NCBI GenBank assembly: GCA_030435675.1
Contig: CM059621.1
Span: forward strand, 7,998,001 to 8,062,000
From: Steinernema hermaphroditum
Lineage: Eukaryota; Nematoda; Chromadorea; Rhabditida; Steinernematidae
Length of the DNA: 64,000 bases
Direction: 5' to 3'
Positions within the stretch are counted from its first letter, which is position 1. Every line of letters starts with the position of its first letter. The position numbers and the translations under genes were made by a program. Positions 1 to 12,100 of the stretch are shown here, piece after piece. The notes beneath the pieces are model-generated. The model saw nothing but the letters and a program-made list of their open reading frames with translations, did not search any database and had not been told where the DNA came from.

Positions 1-2758
1 TTAAAGTGCAGAGGATCGCTTTGGTTGCCAGATAAGGGAGGGAGAGGCAAAAACAGGAGAAGTGTGACCAATTGCAGAAAGCTCCGGAGCGGAGCAGGTT
101 TGGGCTCTGATTGAATAACGGAGTGATTAATCCAGTGCACTTTGCGTCATCGAAGTCATTAGAGTGGTCGCCGAGGAGTCTGTTATCTACCTGATTCGTC
201 CACTTTTTGTCCCCCCGGAGAACCAGACTAAGAAGACGCCGGAGTGGCGCTGAAAGAAGGTGTAATTGCGAAGACGGATTGCACTTATCCGAAAAAGAGC
301 TTTTCGGTGATTACAGGTAAATGACGGAGGTCCACACGCTCCCGTCTAATGCCCGCGATCCGGTCAAGTAAGCGTGAGCAGGAAGTCCCTCGAGCGAGAC
401 GGTTAGCCCTCCTAGCCCCCAGAGAACAGTCTCCACGAATCAAGAAGCTCTTGACTCCCACAGATCTTGACCCTCGCGCCGAATAGATCTCTAGAGCTAG
501 AGAGAGGAACAAGGAACCAGGCGTTACAGAATTCCACGCGCAGCAGCGTTGCAAACTCCGTGATGGATCGATCTGCAAGCGGCCTCTGACACTTCTAATC
601 CCATAACACTCACTCGTAATGGCCACTTTTTCCACCGCCGACGGCTTTCAGTCAGCGATCTCTCTGATCTTCGTCCTTGAATTCGAAGCGCCTTGGGATT
701 TGTCAGATTTTTGGGTTTACGACGCAGATGCCATAAATGACATAACCTTTTATGTGAGACGAGTTTTGGAGGTGAATCGTCGTCGTTAATGTTCATTCTG
801 TAATCAAAATTGCGTAATTGATTCGCAGAAGACCCTTGGTAATCCAGACGTTACTGTATTCTAGAGAGTTCATTGGGATGTGGTACTCGGACGTTTTGGA
901 AGTGAAAAGTTGAAAGTCAGTTGGAATCAATTTCAATCAATACATTCTAGCCCTTTTGGTCAACAAGCAAAAAATGGAAAGCCGTCAGCTGTTTGCGACA
1001 GACAGTAACTCAGGACCCAAGATCAAAGCATCTGACCCAACCGCATATGACTAATTCGACTTAGAAGCTTCTTTCAAAAAACGAGCATTTCTGGTAGTTT
1101 TAAACTATGGGTACAAGTCTTTAGACCTCATTCATTTACATCGATGACTAAACAGTTGAAAGATGCCACCTTGGGTACTGCCGTTGTTCTAAAACGTACA
1201 AGAAACTTCTATTCTTATCACTGCAGATCTGTCATTTCGATTGAAAAGCAACAAACGATTAAGAGGAACGACAGAACCCGATGCTCATGGATGAGTTCAA
1301 ATTGTGGCGCGCGAAAGCCAGGTGGCGAAGAAGACGCGAACACAAAGACTTCCAGTGTTCCTCGCCTCGATCCCAGATCTCTCCCGTCGCTGTCCACCCT
1401 CTTCGACACCAATTAGGTGCGTCGTCGCCTTCCCGACTCACTCGCATTCAGGTCTGCGCGCGACTCCATTTCTCTCTTTAGGCGATTTAAGGAACGCCCG
1501 CGAGATCCCCTTTCGGGTTGCACGGCCGCCCAACCGGAACGAGCGAAGGTATCCCATCGATCTCACGGCGCGATGATGACCATTAGCAAACATACAACAA
1601 TTGTCGCCAGTCGCTTTTTTGTTCGGCTAGACGCTAGCGGCTTCGAAGAAGCTGGTTGCCGGGGAACGGGTTCCCCGTGGGGTCCATCGAGTGGTATCAC
1701 CCGTATCCTGGATCGTGCGGGCGGGCGGCAGGACTGTACGCGAAGGCGAAAGGGAGGAAGAGTCGCCGCCGGAGAGCGCTCTGGAGTGGACACTTAAGAC
1801 TTCTGTGAAGTCGTCTGGACGTAACGACACAAAGTGTCGGCGATCGGTAATCGCTCCGATTGTGGACGGAGATAACAGATGCACTCGGGTTCAAATCCGA
1901 GCCAGAACTAGGACGACGTTGTTTGTCGCCGCCACCTATGTGGCAAACGAGTCAAACACGTAGGCACTTGTAGATCCATGCTGGAGACGATATTTGACAG
2001 TACTAGCTCAGGTTTTATGCACAACTGACCGGTCACATTTTAAGTGATATGTCTCTTATCTGCGCCGTGAAAAAATCATTTTGGGTCCGATTTTGAACTG
2101 ATCCCCATTGTGTTCACAAATAGGGTTGAAATATTCGATTCAATGTTCGCTGTTTTTCGAATACTCGACAACCCTATTAGCACTTGATGACAATTTAGAT
2201 TTTCCATCAAGTTCTTCATAGCTTCTTATAGTCTCGAGTGTTCAGCAAAGCCACAAAATAAGGAACGAATCTATCGCCTTTGTGAGGTCGTCATTGCTCA
2301 AGGCACTTTATCATTCTCTACCGTAACTGCTAACTACTCTAAATACTCTGATCACTAACCGCAGACAAGATGCTGCTTACAGATTGGTCGGGATGACTGA
2401 TGCTAAATGTTGCAAATTCTGTTGTCTTTTTTGTGTAGTCGATTTTAACTGGGATCGGAATGGACCATTGCTTCTTTTCAATAGGCACGCTGTTATCGTA
2501 TCCGAATGAAATACGAAATACCGTTTCTACAATTTTTTTGGCTCTAATTTGTGCCAACATCAAAAGCAATTCCCTAAAGCTTTCTAAGCTAATTTATGGA
2601 GAAACAGTGCAAATATGTGGGTTTGAGCCCTCGTACTGAAGCTGAAGTGTCATTTTTTTCACTTATACATGCATGGAGTATTTCTCTGATCACTTCATGA
2701 TCTCTCTCTACGCTTTTCGATGATTCATCTTGTGTTTGCTGACGAAAAAATCTTTGTC
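1..2758. other. Left flank without a supported gene
   Basis: Several open frames of 60-130 codons occur on both strands, but none shows a recognisable domain, a signal peptide or a consistent splice chain. The part from about 300 to 1900 is GC-richer than the rest, which could be promoter DNA or exons of a gene lying to the left. A short stem-loop at about 1884-1902 resembles a tRNA T-arm but has no matching tRNA body. From about 2000 to 2750 the DNA is AT-rich and I see nothing in it. Confidence 0.5.
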
Positions 2759-2764
2759 TTTATT
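2759..2764 (-). terminator. Poly(A) signal of first secreted paralog
   Basis: On the minus strand AATAAA lies 15 nt after the TAG stop of the gene at 2779-4254, the expected place for cleavage and polyadenylation of its mRNA. Confidence 0.6.
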
Positions 2765-2778
2765 AAGCGTTCCTTTCA

Positions 2779-4254
2779 CTAATAAAAGAAAGTGTTGTAA
2801 AAGCGGTTGACTAAACGCCTTCTGCGAATTGAGTCGATCGCCCTCCTTACGAGCATAGCTCGAACCACGGGCCGCACTAGCGTATACCTCGAGGGCGTCT
2901 GATACAGCTCCGGGTTCAGCATTCCTCGGCCATTCTGCAACAACTGAACACATTGCAGAAGCAGGGGCTATCTCACGTAATATTCCATCTCGATACTCCT
3001 CTTCTGTCTCAAGTTGGACAAGTTGTCGATTGCCTTGAAGGACTCGATGAAGGCTCTGTTCTGGAGCATCAGAGGATTCAGGTAGGGGTCGCTGGGGGCC
3101 GCCTGATGACCGTAGCCGAGGGTGAAGTTGTCAGGCGCTGCAGGAGGCAAGCATTTGATGGGAGTGAGGTGAAAGATTACCGAAGTAGATGTTTCCGCCG
3201 ACGGGAAGACGGTAGGCCAACTGCTTTCCGATGGGAATCGGAAGATCGATGTCGCCGTTGAATCCGTCGGATCCTCCGAGGTCGTGCTCGACTCCCATGG
3301 TGAACGTTTGCGTGTAGGGATTGCACATCGGAGGACGACAGCTCAGTGGGACCTCCGACCGAGGCACTTTTCCGAGAGGGAGCAGAGGATGGAAATCTGA
3401 AGGAAATGACCTCTTCCGGGGGGATTCTAATCCCTACTTCTGTTGTACGCCATCGAGGGGTTGCTCATCAGCTCGACGAAATCGGCGTTGTCCAGTCCGA
3501 GCATGTTCACCGGATGGGACAAGTAGCCGAGTTTCGTGGTCGTCTCCCTGATTCTGTTGAAGTACTTCGCCGTCATGTCGAACATCCCCCATGTTGGGAT
3601 GGCGACGTTGATGTCCCCGCCGACCCTCTAGACCCACAGATCGAAATAGGAACCATGAGAGGTACCTGGCCCAGAGCTGGGTCCATCTCAAGGCCCGCCA
3701 CGTATTGGTTTCCGAAGGGATAGACGGGCCAGTAGTCGCCATTGTGGGACCTTCCTGGAAGCGGTTCAAAGGGTCCCGGGATCAAATAGGGAGAGGATGG
3801 GGGTTTCTTCTTCTTTTGGCTCGTGGACTCCTCCGCCTCTTCGGCTTGCTCCTTGAGCAAGTCGTTGAGGAAGCTATAGTAGGCCTTTTCCTTGTCGTTC
3901 CCACTAAAACAGTGGGCACATCAAAGGTGCATGAGGGAGCTATGCAATAAGGCCTAAAGGGTTTTTATTTAAATCTGAAAAGTTTTTGGTTGCTGCTTTA
4001 AACGAGTGCCTGCTAGAAAATGTCATCGCCTAAGTAATTACTTGGCACAGTTCCTTATTTCTCTCAAAATGTCAAATGCGTTTTGTTGTGGCTTCAGATC
4101 TTCGAGAACTTCTCGATAGCCATACTACATATATTGACAAAGAGTGATGATTCTGCGTGGGAGAAAGCGCGTCAGCTTACCTCTTCTCCAGGGTTCTTTT
4201 GTGACTCGAACAATGGACGACGGAAAAGAGTAGGAAGAGCGCGATCACTTTCAT
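2779..4254 (-). CDS. Secreted protein, tandem paralog 1 (nematode family, function unknown)
   Basis: Six exons: 4254-4181, 3903-3666, 3627-3438, 3396-3181, 3137-2977 and 2943-2779, giving about 347 residues in frame. The protein opens with a clear signal peptide (MKVIALFLLFSVVHCSS), followed by a Lys/Glu-rich stretch, then PGPFEPLPGRSH, a GGDIN block, GKVPRSEVPLSCRPP with the cysteine pair of SCRPPMC, NPYTQTF and APDNFTLGYGH, and finally a basic Arg-rich tail. I do not recognise the family by name. A closely related gene with the same exon order lies just upstream (4363-5590), so the pair arose by tandem duplication. The signal peptide, the paired cysteines and the absence of a membrane segment suggest an extracellular or cuticle-associated protein, but that is inference. 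The short stop after exon 5 (MEYYVR) is avoided by a 33-nt intron (2976-2944). The paralog has an intron at the same place, which supports this model. Confidence 0.8.
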
Positions 4255-4327
4255 GGTGAAAACAGAACAATGAAAGTGACGGGGATCAGTTGAATGGAAG
4301 GATAACCTATTTCGGTGACACTTTTGG

Positions 4328-4333
4328 TTTATT
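4328..4333 (-). terminator. Poly(A) signal of second secreted paralog
   Basis: AATAAA on the minus strand, about 30 nt after the stop codon of the gene at 4363-5590. Confidence 0.6.
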
Positions 4334-4362
4334 AATCAGCGTTCCCACGAAGACTAATTGCG

Positions 4363-5590
4363 TCACAAATACACTATACGGTAACGCTGTCGCCGATTCT
4401 GAAGGAACGGGTTTCTGAACGCCGGCTTCAGAACTCTTCTGAAGATCGGGTACATCGCGGGTCTTGGCACGGCCGGCATCAAAATGAATGGCTTCTCGAA
4501 GACCTGTAAATGGACACTGTAGACCGAAGAGCGAGGGACTTACGTTGTATTCCATGGGCATCAGAGGAAGACTTCTTTTGACGCGACGGTTCGGAAGACG
4601 ATCCACGAGTTGGAATCCGTCGATGAACGCCTGGTTTTGGAACATGTAGGGGTTGAGGTAGGGATCAACGGGACTCATTTCGTGACCGTAGGTTACGGTG
4701 ATGTTATCGGGTGCTGAAACGCGAGTGAACATGGCGACAAGAGTGATTCTTGCCATAGTAGAGGTTTCCGCCGATGGGGAAACGGTAGGCGAGGTCCTTC
4801 CCTATAGGGATGGGGACGTTGATGTCGCCGTCGAAGCCGTCGGGGCCTCCGAGATCGTGCTCGAGTCCCGCAGAGAAAGTCTGGGTGTAGGGATTGCAGA
4901 GAGGAGGTCGACAGCTGATGGGGACGGTGGAACGAGGCACTTTTCCGAGGGGAACGAGGGGCTGGATGTCTAAAGAGATCTCTAACCCTCGGAAGGAGAG
5001 GCGCTGCTCCTACTCCTGTTGAAGGCGAGAGAGGGGTTCGTCATGAGACGGACGAAGTCCTCCTTCGTGAGTCCCATCATGTTGACGGGATGGGAGACGT
5101 AGCCGAACTTGGTTACGGTATCTCGGATGCGGTTGAAGAAACGTCCGCTGATGTCGAGGACTCCCCAAGTGGGGACGGGGATGTTGAGGTCGCCACCGAT
5201 GTGCTAGAAGGAGAGTCAAGGGAGAAGATAACCTGCTTCTACTCGAGAGATGGACGGATCGAGGTCGACGCCTCCGGAGTACTGGTTGGCGAAAGGGAAG
5301 AGGGGCCAGTAGTCAGAGTAATGGGACCGGCCAGGCAGGGGATCGAAGGGTCCCGGCACGAGGAACTGCGAGGGCACTCCGGCCGCCTTCTTCGACTTCT
5401 TCTCGTGCTCCTCATTCTCTTTCATCCGTTTGTAGAGGAACTTGTAGTAGGCGAACGTCTTCGGATCGTCTTCTCTGAGATGAACCCGCTAGGGAACCAC
5501 GGCGCCGACCACTTACGCTTCGTGGGACTCCTCTGAGTCCTTCGAAGAGGCGACGGCGCAGAAGAGGACGAGCAAACAGACAACTTTCAT
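4363..5590 (-). CDS. Secreted protein, tandem paralog 2 (nematode family, function unknown)
   Basis: Six exons: 5590-5517, 5474-5243, 5203-5014, 4969-4754, 4713-4544 and 4503-4363, about 340 residues. The signal peptide is MKVVCLLVLFCAVASS. The body tracks the neighbour at 2779-4254: PGPFDPLPGRSH, GGDLNIPVPTWG, GKVPRSTVPISCRPPLC, NPYTQTF, GLEHDLGGPDGFDGD, APDNITVTYGH and a basic C-terminus ending RYRIVYL. Exon 1 is 74 nt and exon 4 is 216 nt in both genes. Intron 4 (4753-4714) begins with GC rather than GT, while the same intron in the paralog begins with GT. A TATA-like box lies 35 nt upstream of the start. Function is unknown; the protein is probably secreted. Confidence 0.8.
4714..4753 (-). 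other. GC-AG intron
   Basis: This 40-nt intron reads GCAAGA at its 5' end and TTTCAG at its 3' end. Only removing exactly these bases joins YY to APDN as in the paralog, whose matching 43-nt intron (3180-3138) starts with GTAATC. Confidence 0.75.
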
Positions 5591-5624
5591 GGCAAAACAA
5601 TGGATAAAGGTTGAGTGTTCCGTG

Positions 5625-5630
5625 TTTATA
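5625..5630 (-). promoter_or_regulatory. TATA-like box of second secreted paralog
   Basis: TATAAA on the minus strand, 35 nt upstream of the ATG at 5590. This implies a very short 5' leader. Confidence 0.4.
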
Positions 5631-5919
5631 AGGTGAAACGTAACCCAGATCACGCAGCTGTCCGCAGTGATCGATTACAACATCGAGTGGAATAACACGG
5701 AAGGGATTTGGAGAGGAGACCTTCTTTATAGGTCTATCTGGAGTGATTCATTGTGACCGGAATGACCAAGTGATAACTCTACATATCGACCGCCCAGCTC
5801 AAATTCTATCCACTCTACCCAATGTTAGCCGTTGCAGGCAGATCGCCACTGTGGCACCTTCCCTCATAAAACCACCTCAAGATTTAATTCATCAGTATTT
5901 AATGACCCCTCGATCCTCA

Positions 5920-7555
5920 TCACTTCTTCTTTGTGCTCTCGAACTGCAAAATGAATCCACGAGAGTCGCCGGTGCAGAGCTCAGCAAGGAAGTTGTAGAA
6001 GATGCTCATCGTGTTCCCCGTCCCCGTGAACACTTTAGTCATCTCCACCGCCGCATTGTCTTGTGTTATGCTAAAAGCGCCTTTTGAGGGGCATGAAAGC
6101 GACGAAACTGACTTTGCGATGAGTTTGCTGCCGTCGTCGACTCGAGGACCGTCGTAGATCTCGACGTGGAAGGGCCAGCAGAGCTCGATGTCGATGAACT
6201 TGAAGGAGACGACGGTCCCGGGCTGTCCGATCATGAAGTAGTCGCACGCGTTTCCCAGGGAGTTGTCGGGATAGCCAGGGGATGTGATCTGTGGATTTCA
6301 GAGATAGAGATTCGATGCATGATGCAAACACACATAGCCACTGTCGTAGAACTTGTTCTGCTTAGGACAGAAGCGGCCAGGCGATGTCGGTTCTATGTCG
6401 AGAGGCGATTTGCTCGGCTTCACGTTGGCTACACAGCTGAGTCATCGTGGGAAGACTCTAGGAACACACCTGGAAGTTCGCAGAAGTAGGGGAGCCTGTT
6501 GGCACAGGGGAAGTTGGTCCATTCCGCCGGACTCGATGGCTTCGTCTCCATCTTGACACAGGCGCCGTGATCGCTGTTGGGATAGCCTGAAAGTGGCCAT
6601 TCTTCCCCGCCAAAGACTCGCCCCTACCCTTGGCCCAGTGCTTGTAGTCGTAGACGGATCCATCGGACCACTCGTATTGTCCCTTCGCGTTCCTCTTCAG
6701 TCCCAAGTGGATCGGAGACCACGAGCCGTCGAGTTCCTTCCGGAGGTCGATGATCTTCTCGGAGGAGTGGATCGAGGAGAGGTGAGCCCCCGGGTAGGTG
6801 TCCTGGCAGATCTGCTCTGCCTCGTCGTGGCTCGCCGTTGCTGGGAAGTATCGGTAGCACCGGTCGTCCACGGAATCGAATCCGTCGGGGCACACGAGAT
6901 CCGCATCTTATAGCGGTTACGGTAACTATAAACGTGAACTTTTCTCATAATAGCCTACCAGTAGTGGACGGCAGTTGGCACACAAAGGAGGTGTTGATCT
7001 TGCTGCATTCCTCGAAGACGTACTTAGCGCCAGTAGAGTCCAGAAGATCGACACCTTTGACGCAGCTGATTCCTTCGGGAATTTCTGAAAGGCGCCGTTC
7101 GCTTGAAGTTGATCGATAGGGTCACCTTTCGGGTCAAAGAAGTCGAAATCGAACGGTGTCATGTCGTCCCAATAGCACTTCTGGGCCGACCCGAAGCAAG
7201 TCAGTCCGAAGAGGGCACTGGCGTCGTCGGAGAAGTAGCCCCAGACCGCGTAGTTGTAAGTGTCGTACAGTTTGGCTAACCCGTGGATCGAGGGAAGAAA
7301 GGCATTGTCTTTGGCGCAGAGCTGGCGAGCTTCTTGGGCCGTGGCGGGGAAGGAAAACGACTGAAATAAAAAGAAAATTGCCGAAAGCCTGCACCTCGGC
7401 CACCCTCAAACAGTCGCTTCCGGAGTTGCCGTAGAGGACGTTGTTGCAGGGGTTGTCTAAACGACACCTTTCAGTCGCCGAGAGGTCTCCCTACACGCAC
7501 CTGCCGCATCCACAGAACGAAGCACCGACAGAACAAGAAGTATTCTGGCGATCAT
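5920..7555 (-). CDS. Secreted C-type lectin-like protein, CTLD-CTLD-CUB
   Basis: Nine exons: 7555-7501, 7456-7395, 7360-7126, 7084-6959, 6906-6628, 6586-6470, 6428-6334, 6288-6113 and 6070-5920, about 431 residues. A signal peptide (MIARILLVLSVLRSVDAA) is followed by a degenerate first lectin domain (about residues 20-160; CNNVLYGNSGSDCLRVAE ... SFVCQL). The second domain is clearer (about 162-293; CPDGFDSVDDRCYRYF, EAEQIC, AHLSSIHS, YEWSDGS, DHGACVKM, RLPYFCEL). A CUB domain (about 320-431) starts at ITSPGYPDN and contains CDYFMI, VEIYDGP and FYNFLAELC. The classical calcium/sugar motifs EPN or QPD and WND are missing, so calcium-dependent carbohydrate binding is doubtful. Nematodes encode many lectins with this domain order, often induced in the intestine by microbes. 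A role in immunity or recognition is inference. Confidence 0.88.
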
Positions 7556-9132
7556 CGCCGATTCTTGAGTTGCAAAACGACGTTCTGCACGCGTTTTATG
7601 CCCGTCCTATCAGACGTCCCCGCATGATCAAGTTGCAAACATCACTGCTATCGCTTCTGTGCGCCTAAAGGACGTTTGCACGGAAGGGAGCAGACTCCAA
7701 AAAAGCAAAGTTGTTATCAAGCGGCCCGTGACCAGAAGAGCGTCAAACGTGCATTAATGATGTGTGTTTTGCTGCAGCGTACAGCACATGACCCAGCCAA
7801 CACAACCTTCGATCTGCTAAAAAGAGGCGATGGGAGCAATTGCCCTGAAGCCATTTGAGCAAACATAAATCCTCTTTTACCGTTTAAAGCAATATTTACC
7901 ACCTCTTGCAAAATGTGGAGCAGCACAACACCTTTGATCACTCTTCGTCTTTGTGCTTTATGCGAAATTACACTGCCTTTCAAGTACTGTATCTTCTTGG
8001 AACTTCGATTTACACGATTTATTTATCCTTCCGAATCAACGACTTCTCATATATGCACAAGAAAGACAAAATTGTTCTCAGCCTTTTTCGATGATTACGC
8101 AAGAGTTCGGAAAAAAATAATTCCGCGAAATTAGTTTCGCGAATTTTAAGTTCCGAGTCGTTAGCGGGGGGCAGCCATAACATGTGCTGGGATGTTGCAA
8201 CAGCAAGTGCGCACTATGAGCCATCACTCGATGTGATCAGCACCAATCCGATTTGAAACTCAACTGTGTATGCAAACGCCATACACTTCCAAATGCAAAG
8301 TGTTGCAGAGTTTATAAGCAATAACAAACACAAAATTTTGTTTTGTAATGAAATTATAACTAATGCAGTATCACATCGTAGTCGTCTTCTGGCTTCGACA
8401 CAGAGCACGGCATCAGAGTCCGAGGCGGCGATCTCATCAATGGGCGCAGACATCAAGTCCGGCGCAGCGAGTGGACGGCCATCTTCGATTCGTTTGGAGG
8501 CGAGTTTCGAGCTATCTCACGCAACTATCTGGTATAGTATAAAGAATTCCGCAAACTAAAGTTAGGATTTAGGGTGCGGGTAAGCCGAAGGCGAGACCTG
8601 TATTCATTTTTTGGAACGGGTCTAACATCCGGCTCTACGGCTCCCTGGAGTTTCAGGCCTTCTGGAAGCCGGGGTAATCAAGAACGACGGCCAAGTACGA
8701 CTGCTTACTCAACTCATATGCAGAACCTCATAGAGAGCGAGTGGACAACCCGACCGATCGCTGAGGACGCAACTGAAAGACTCCTCACAATCCTAAATCA
8801 TTCCCTTGTTTTTCTAATTTTGGCCATGACCATCTTTTTCTAGGGCAACCTTCAGGTCAAAGCCAGCATGCGAAAACTCGTCATCCCCTGGCGTGTCCAG
8901 ATCGGCGTCGGCTTCGACCTCCCACGAGAGGTGGCCTTTGTTGACTCAACTCTGACAGTGCGCGGCCCAGCGTTGCAGGCAGGAAGACAAGCAATCGAGA
9001 GAGTATGTGGAACAAACATACACGAACTGCGCAGCCCGTCGTCGCGTCGTTCGCCGCAGCCGTCCGCACGTTAGGAACTCGCTAATCGACTATGATTAGG
9101 ATCTACTTACTGCTATAGTCCGCTGATCTCTG
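7556..9132. promoter_or_regulatory. Intergenic region between the lectin and fln-2 (divergent genes)
   Basis: The lectin is transcribed leftwards and fln-2 rightwards, so both promoters should lie here. A TATA-like CATAAAA sits about 40 nt upstream of the lectin ATG. Around 8395-8700 and 8835-9070 are GC-richer patches with short open frames that could be untranslated leader or extra first exons of fln-2. I could not tie them into a convincing splice chain. A possible acceptor (CTATAG) lies 16 nt upstream of the fln-2 ATG. Confidence 0.4.
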
Positions 9133-12100
9133 ATGGCCAGCCACGTTCCCGCCGTCGAGGAACTCCAGAAGGAGCGTCTCAAGGCGGAAAGTCATCAGAA
9201 ATGGATTAACATCCAGCTCAACACCTTCACCAATTGGCTTAACTTGCAGGTTGGTCACTGGACTCAACGATTTAGTCTTTGTTTCGAAGGCGATTGTTCC
9301 GTGAAAATTCGATTTTTCGTGAAACGAAGAGCTGGTCCAAATATTTCTGAGATGCTTCGGAAACGTTGCAGAGAAGGGCGCTTTTTATGTAGTGATTACA
9401 GTGCGTTTTGCTGCGAGAGACTGACCCCCCTCCTTTTTTCGGAGGTAAATATCGGTCAAATAAGATTCCTTTTCACTTTTCGAAACAAAACGCTTCTCTT
9501 CAAATGGCGACATTCATCGATGTGACCAAGGGTGATATTGTATTGGTTTTCTTTCGGGAACTTTAGGGTCGACTACGATCGACTCTGCAAAGCTTAATTA
9601 CTACTATGCTGCGGCATAGATCTTTCGCCGCAAAAAGCGCTCTTCCCTGCAACTTTCGCAGCCGCCTCTGAAATGTTTGGATTACACTTGAAGGCAAACT
9701 CTTCTTTTCTTGCGCTTTTCTGGACTCTCCTGATCACCAAATTATATTGTATTTGATGATATGCCCTCTTAAAGGAGACAATTAAATGAGTTCAGACATG
9801 CACGCGAATTTCCTTCCAAATCAAAAACCATTCTTTCTCCTAAAACTTCAAAGATAAATCAGCAGTCATCGGGGGGAAATCGCAAAGTTTCCTCTTTCCC
9901 AATTGACCACTTTGCCGTCCTTTCAGCTCTCCCCACACTCCGATCGAATCGAAGACCTCTCGAAGGATCTCAGCGACGGCGTCAAGCTGATCCAGATCGT
10001 AGAGAGTCTCCAGCAGAAGATCTGCATGGGAAAAGTGTACCGAGAAGACCCCACGGAGATACAGTGCCTGATGAACGTGCAGATGGCTCTGGACGCCCTC
10101 AGGGAGGACGGCGTGCGCACCGTCAACATCGGGAGCCACGACATCGTCAACGGGAACCTGAAGCTGATCCTTGGCCTCGTCTGGTGTCTTGTCCAGCGCT
10201 ATCAGATCGCGTTGAAGTCGAAGATCCCCCCGAAGAAGCTGATGATGGCGTGGCTCCAGTCGGTGCTGTCGGAGATCCGGCTGACCAACTTCCGCACGAA
10301 CTGGAACGACGGAAGGGCGCTGAGCGCACTCCTGGAGTACTGTCAGCCGGGACTGTGTCCCGAGTGGAGAAGCCTGAACTCGAAGACCAGGTAAGGATTT
10401 TACTGTCTTCAGTGCTCAAGCTTCTTTAGCTTCCAAAACTGCGAGCGAGCGCTCTCCTTGGCCGAAATCTACCTCGACATCCCGGCCATCATATCGGCCT
10501 CCGACCTCCACTCGACGGACCTCGACGAGCTGTCCACCATCACCTACTTGTCCTACTTCGTTCGGAGGAACGGCTGTGGATACATCGCGACCCTCGAGCG
10601 GGTCCGCCGACTCCTTCCCGATCTCCGCATCATGGACTTCGACAGGTCCTGGAACGACGGCTACCTCCTGAGACGACTCGTGGAGGCAGCGGGCGGGCAA
10701 GTGGAAGAAGTGGACGAGATGGACTACAACGTGCCCGAGTGCTGGCCCGAAAATGTCAAGAAAGGTAATCTGTGCAGCCCTGCCCGGCCCAACATCTCCT
10801 TTCAGCCCTCGACGGCGCTCTGGAACTCGGAGTCGCCTCCCTCGTGAGCGCCGACGACATCGCCGACCCGGACTCCGAGTACCTCGGGGTGATGGCCCTC
10901 GCCGCGGCCCTCTGCTCCTTGCAGCCCATCGAGGAGACCGCAGAAGCAGCGCCACAGATGACCACCTGCTACCGTAACCAGCAACTCAATTTGGACCTCA
11001 CATTCGCCGATGGAAACGGTTTCCGGGTGGAGGAGTTGGAGGCCACAGTGACCGGTCCAACGGGGAACAGTGTGGACCTGCAGTCGATCGAATTCAGAAA
11101 GGCGAGAACGGTCCAAGGAGCCGTTCTCTCGTTCATCCCCAAGGAAGAAGGACACCACAAGGTGCGTTCCGTTTTCTTACCCCAAAATAGCGAAGAGAAT
11201 CGAATAAGACTCTTTCCATCAAATTCCGAAACATCTGCAGAGTGCAAGAGAGATATCGTTTTTTACAAAATATGTCCAATGGTCGGCATATCGGAGGAAA
11301 TCCAGATGTTGTGACGGCGGTGCTTTTGATCCAAAACGCATTTCCGGAGCGAGTGCGGATATGCCCTCTCAGCCCTACACAAAAAAAAGTTTTTTTTGAA
11401 GTTAAGTAATGTTTATTTGTTTCACAAAGTTACATCTTATAACCTTTGAGCATTTTATTTTTTCTTTATTTTTATAAAGTTTTTGATTTTTTTAAATAGA
11501 AAGCAAAACGGCGTACAAACGTCCAGTGCAAGGTCCAGCGTTCCGAAAACCTTTCTTTCCTTTGTTTTAGAGGTTGCCCAACATAATGCTGAAAGCAGTT
11601 TCTTGGAAGACTGTTTAATTTTATCATCATTTTGCTCTTTTAAAGATTTTGATTTGATTTTTAACACAATGTTAATCTTCTGTATTTACTAAAATGAAAG
11701 TTATAGCTTAATGCTTGAATACGATAAATTCGACAAAAAAAAAGATTAAAAGTCAGAAAGAAATCGTTTTTTTTTTTGATAAAAAAAACAGATCTTCTCG
11801 TTAGTCTTATTGCACTTTACCTCAACGTCCTAACGAATTTTCAAAAGTTTTCTCGCAATACGAAAATGTATTTTGCTCCTCAAAAAATGCACCAAAAGGA
11901 CAAAAAAATGCGAAACGGACAACCGAATGAGAGAGTGAACTGCTTATAGGCCACTCTAGGTCGAAACAAGATTGAGACAGAACACAGGTAGACACAGACA
12001 GCCTCGGACCGGTTGGTAGACAGATGGTTCCAAACGTGGTTCACGTTTATACCTCAACTCAAGATATCTTTTGAGATCGATGCAAATCAGCGCACTTCTA

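Noticed and set aside
285..796. Two overlapping minus-strand ORFs near the left edge
   Set aside because: They occupy different frames of the same GC-rich DNA and neither shows protein-like features or splice sites.
1817..1917. tRNA-like sequence with a T-arm motif (CGGGTTCAAATCCG)
   Set aside because: Only the T-arm fits. The acceptor strands pair at about five positions, and no D-arm or anticodon arm with correct spacing is present.
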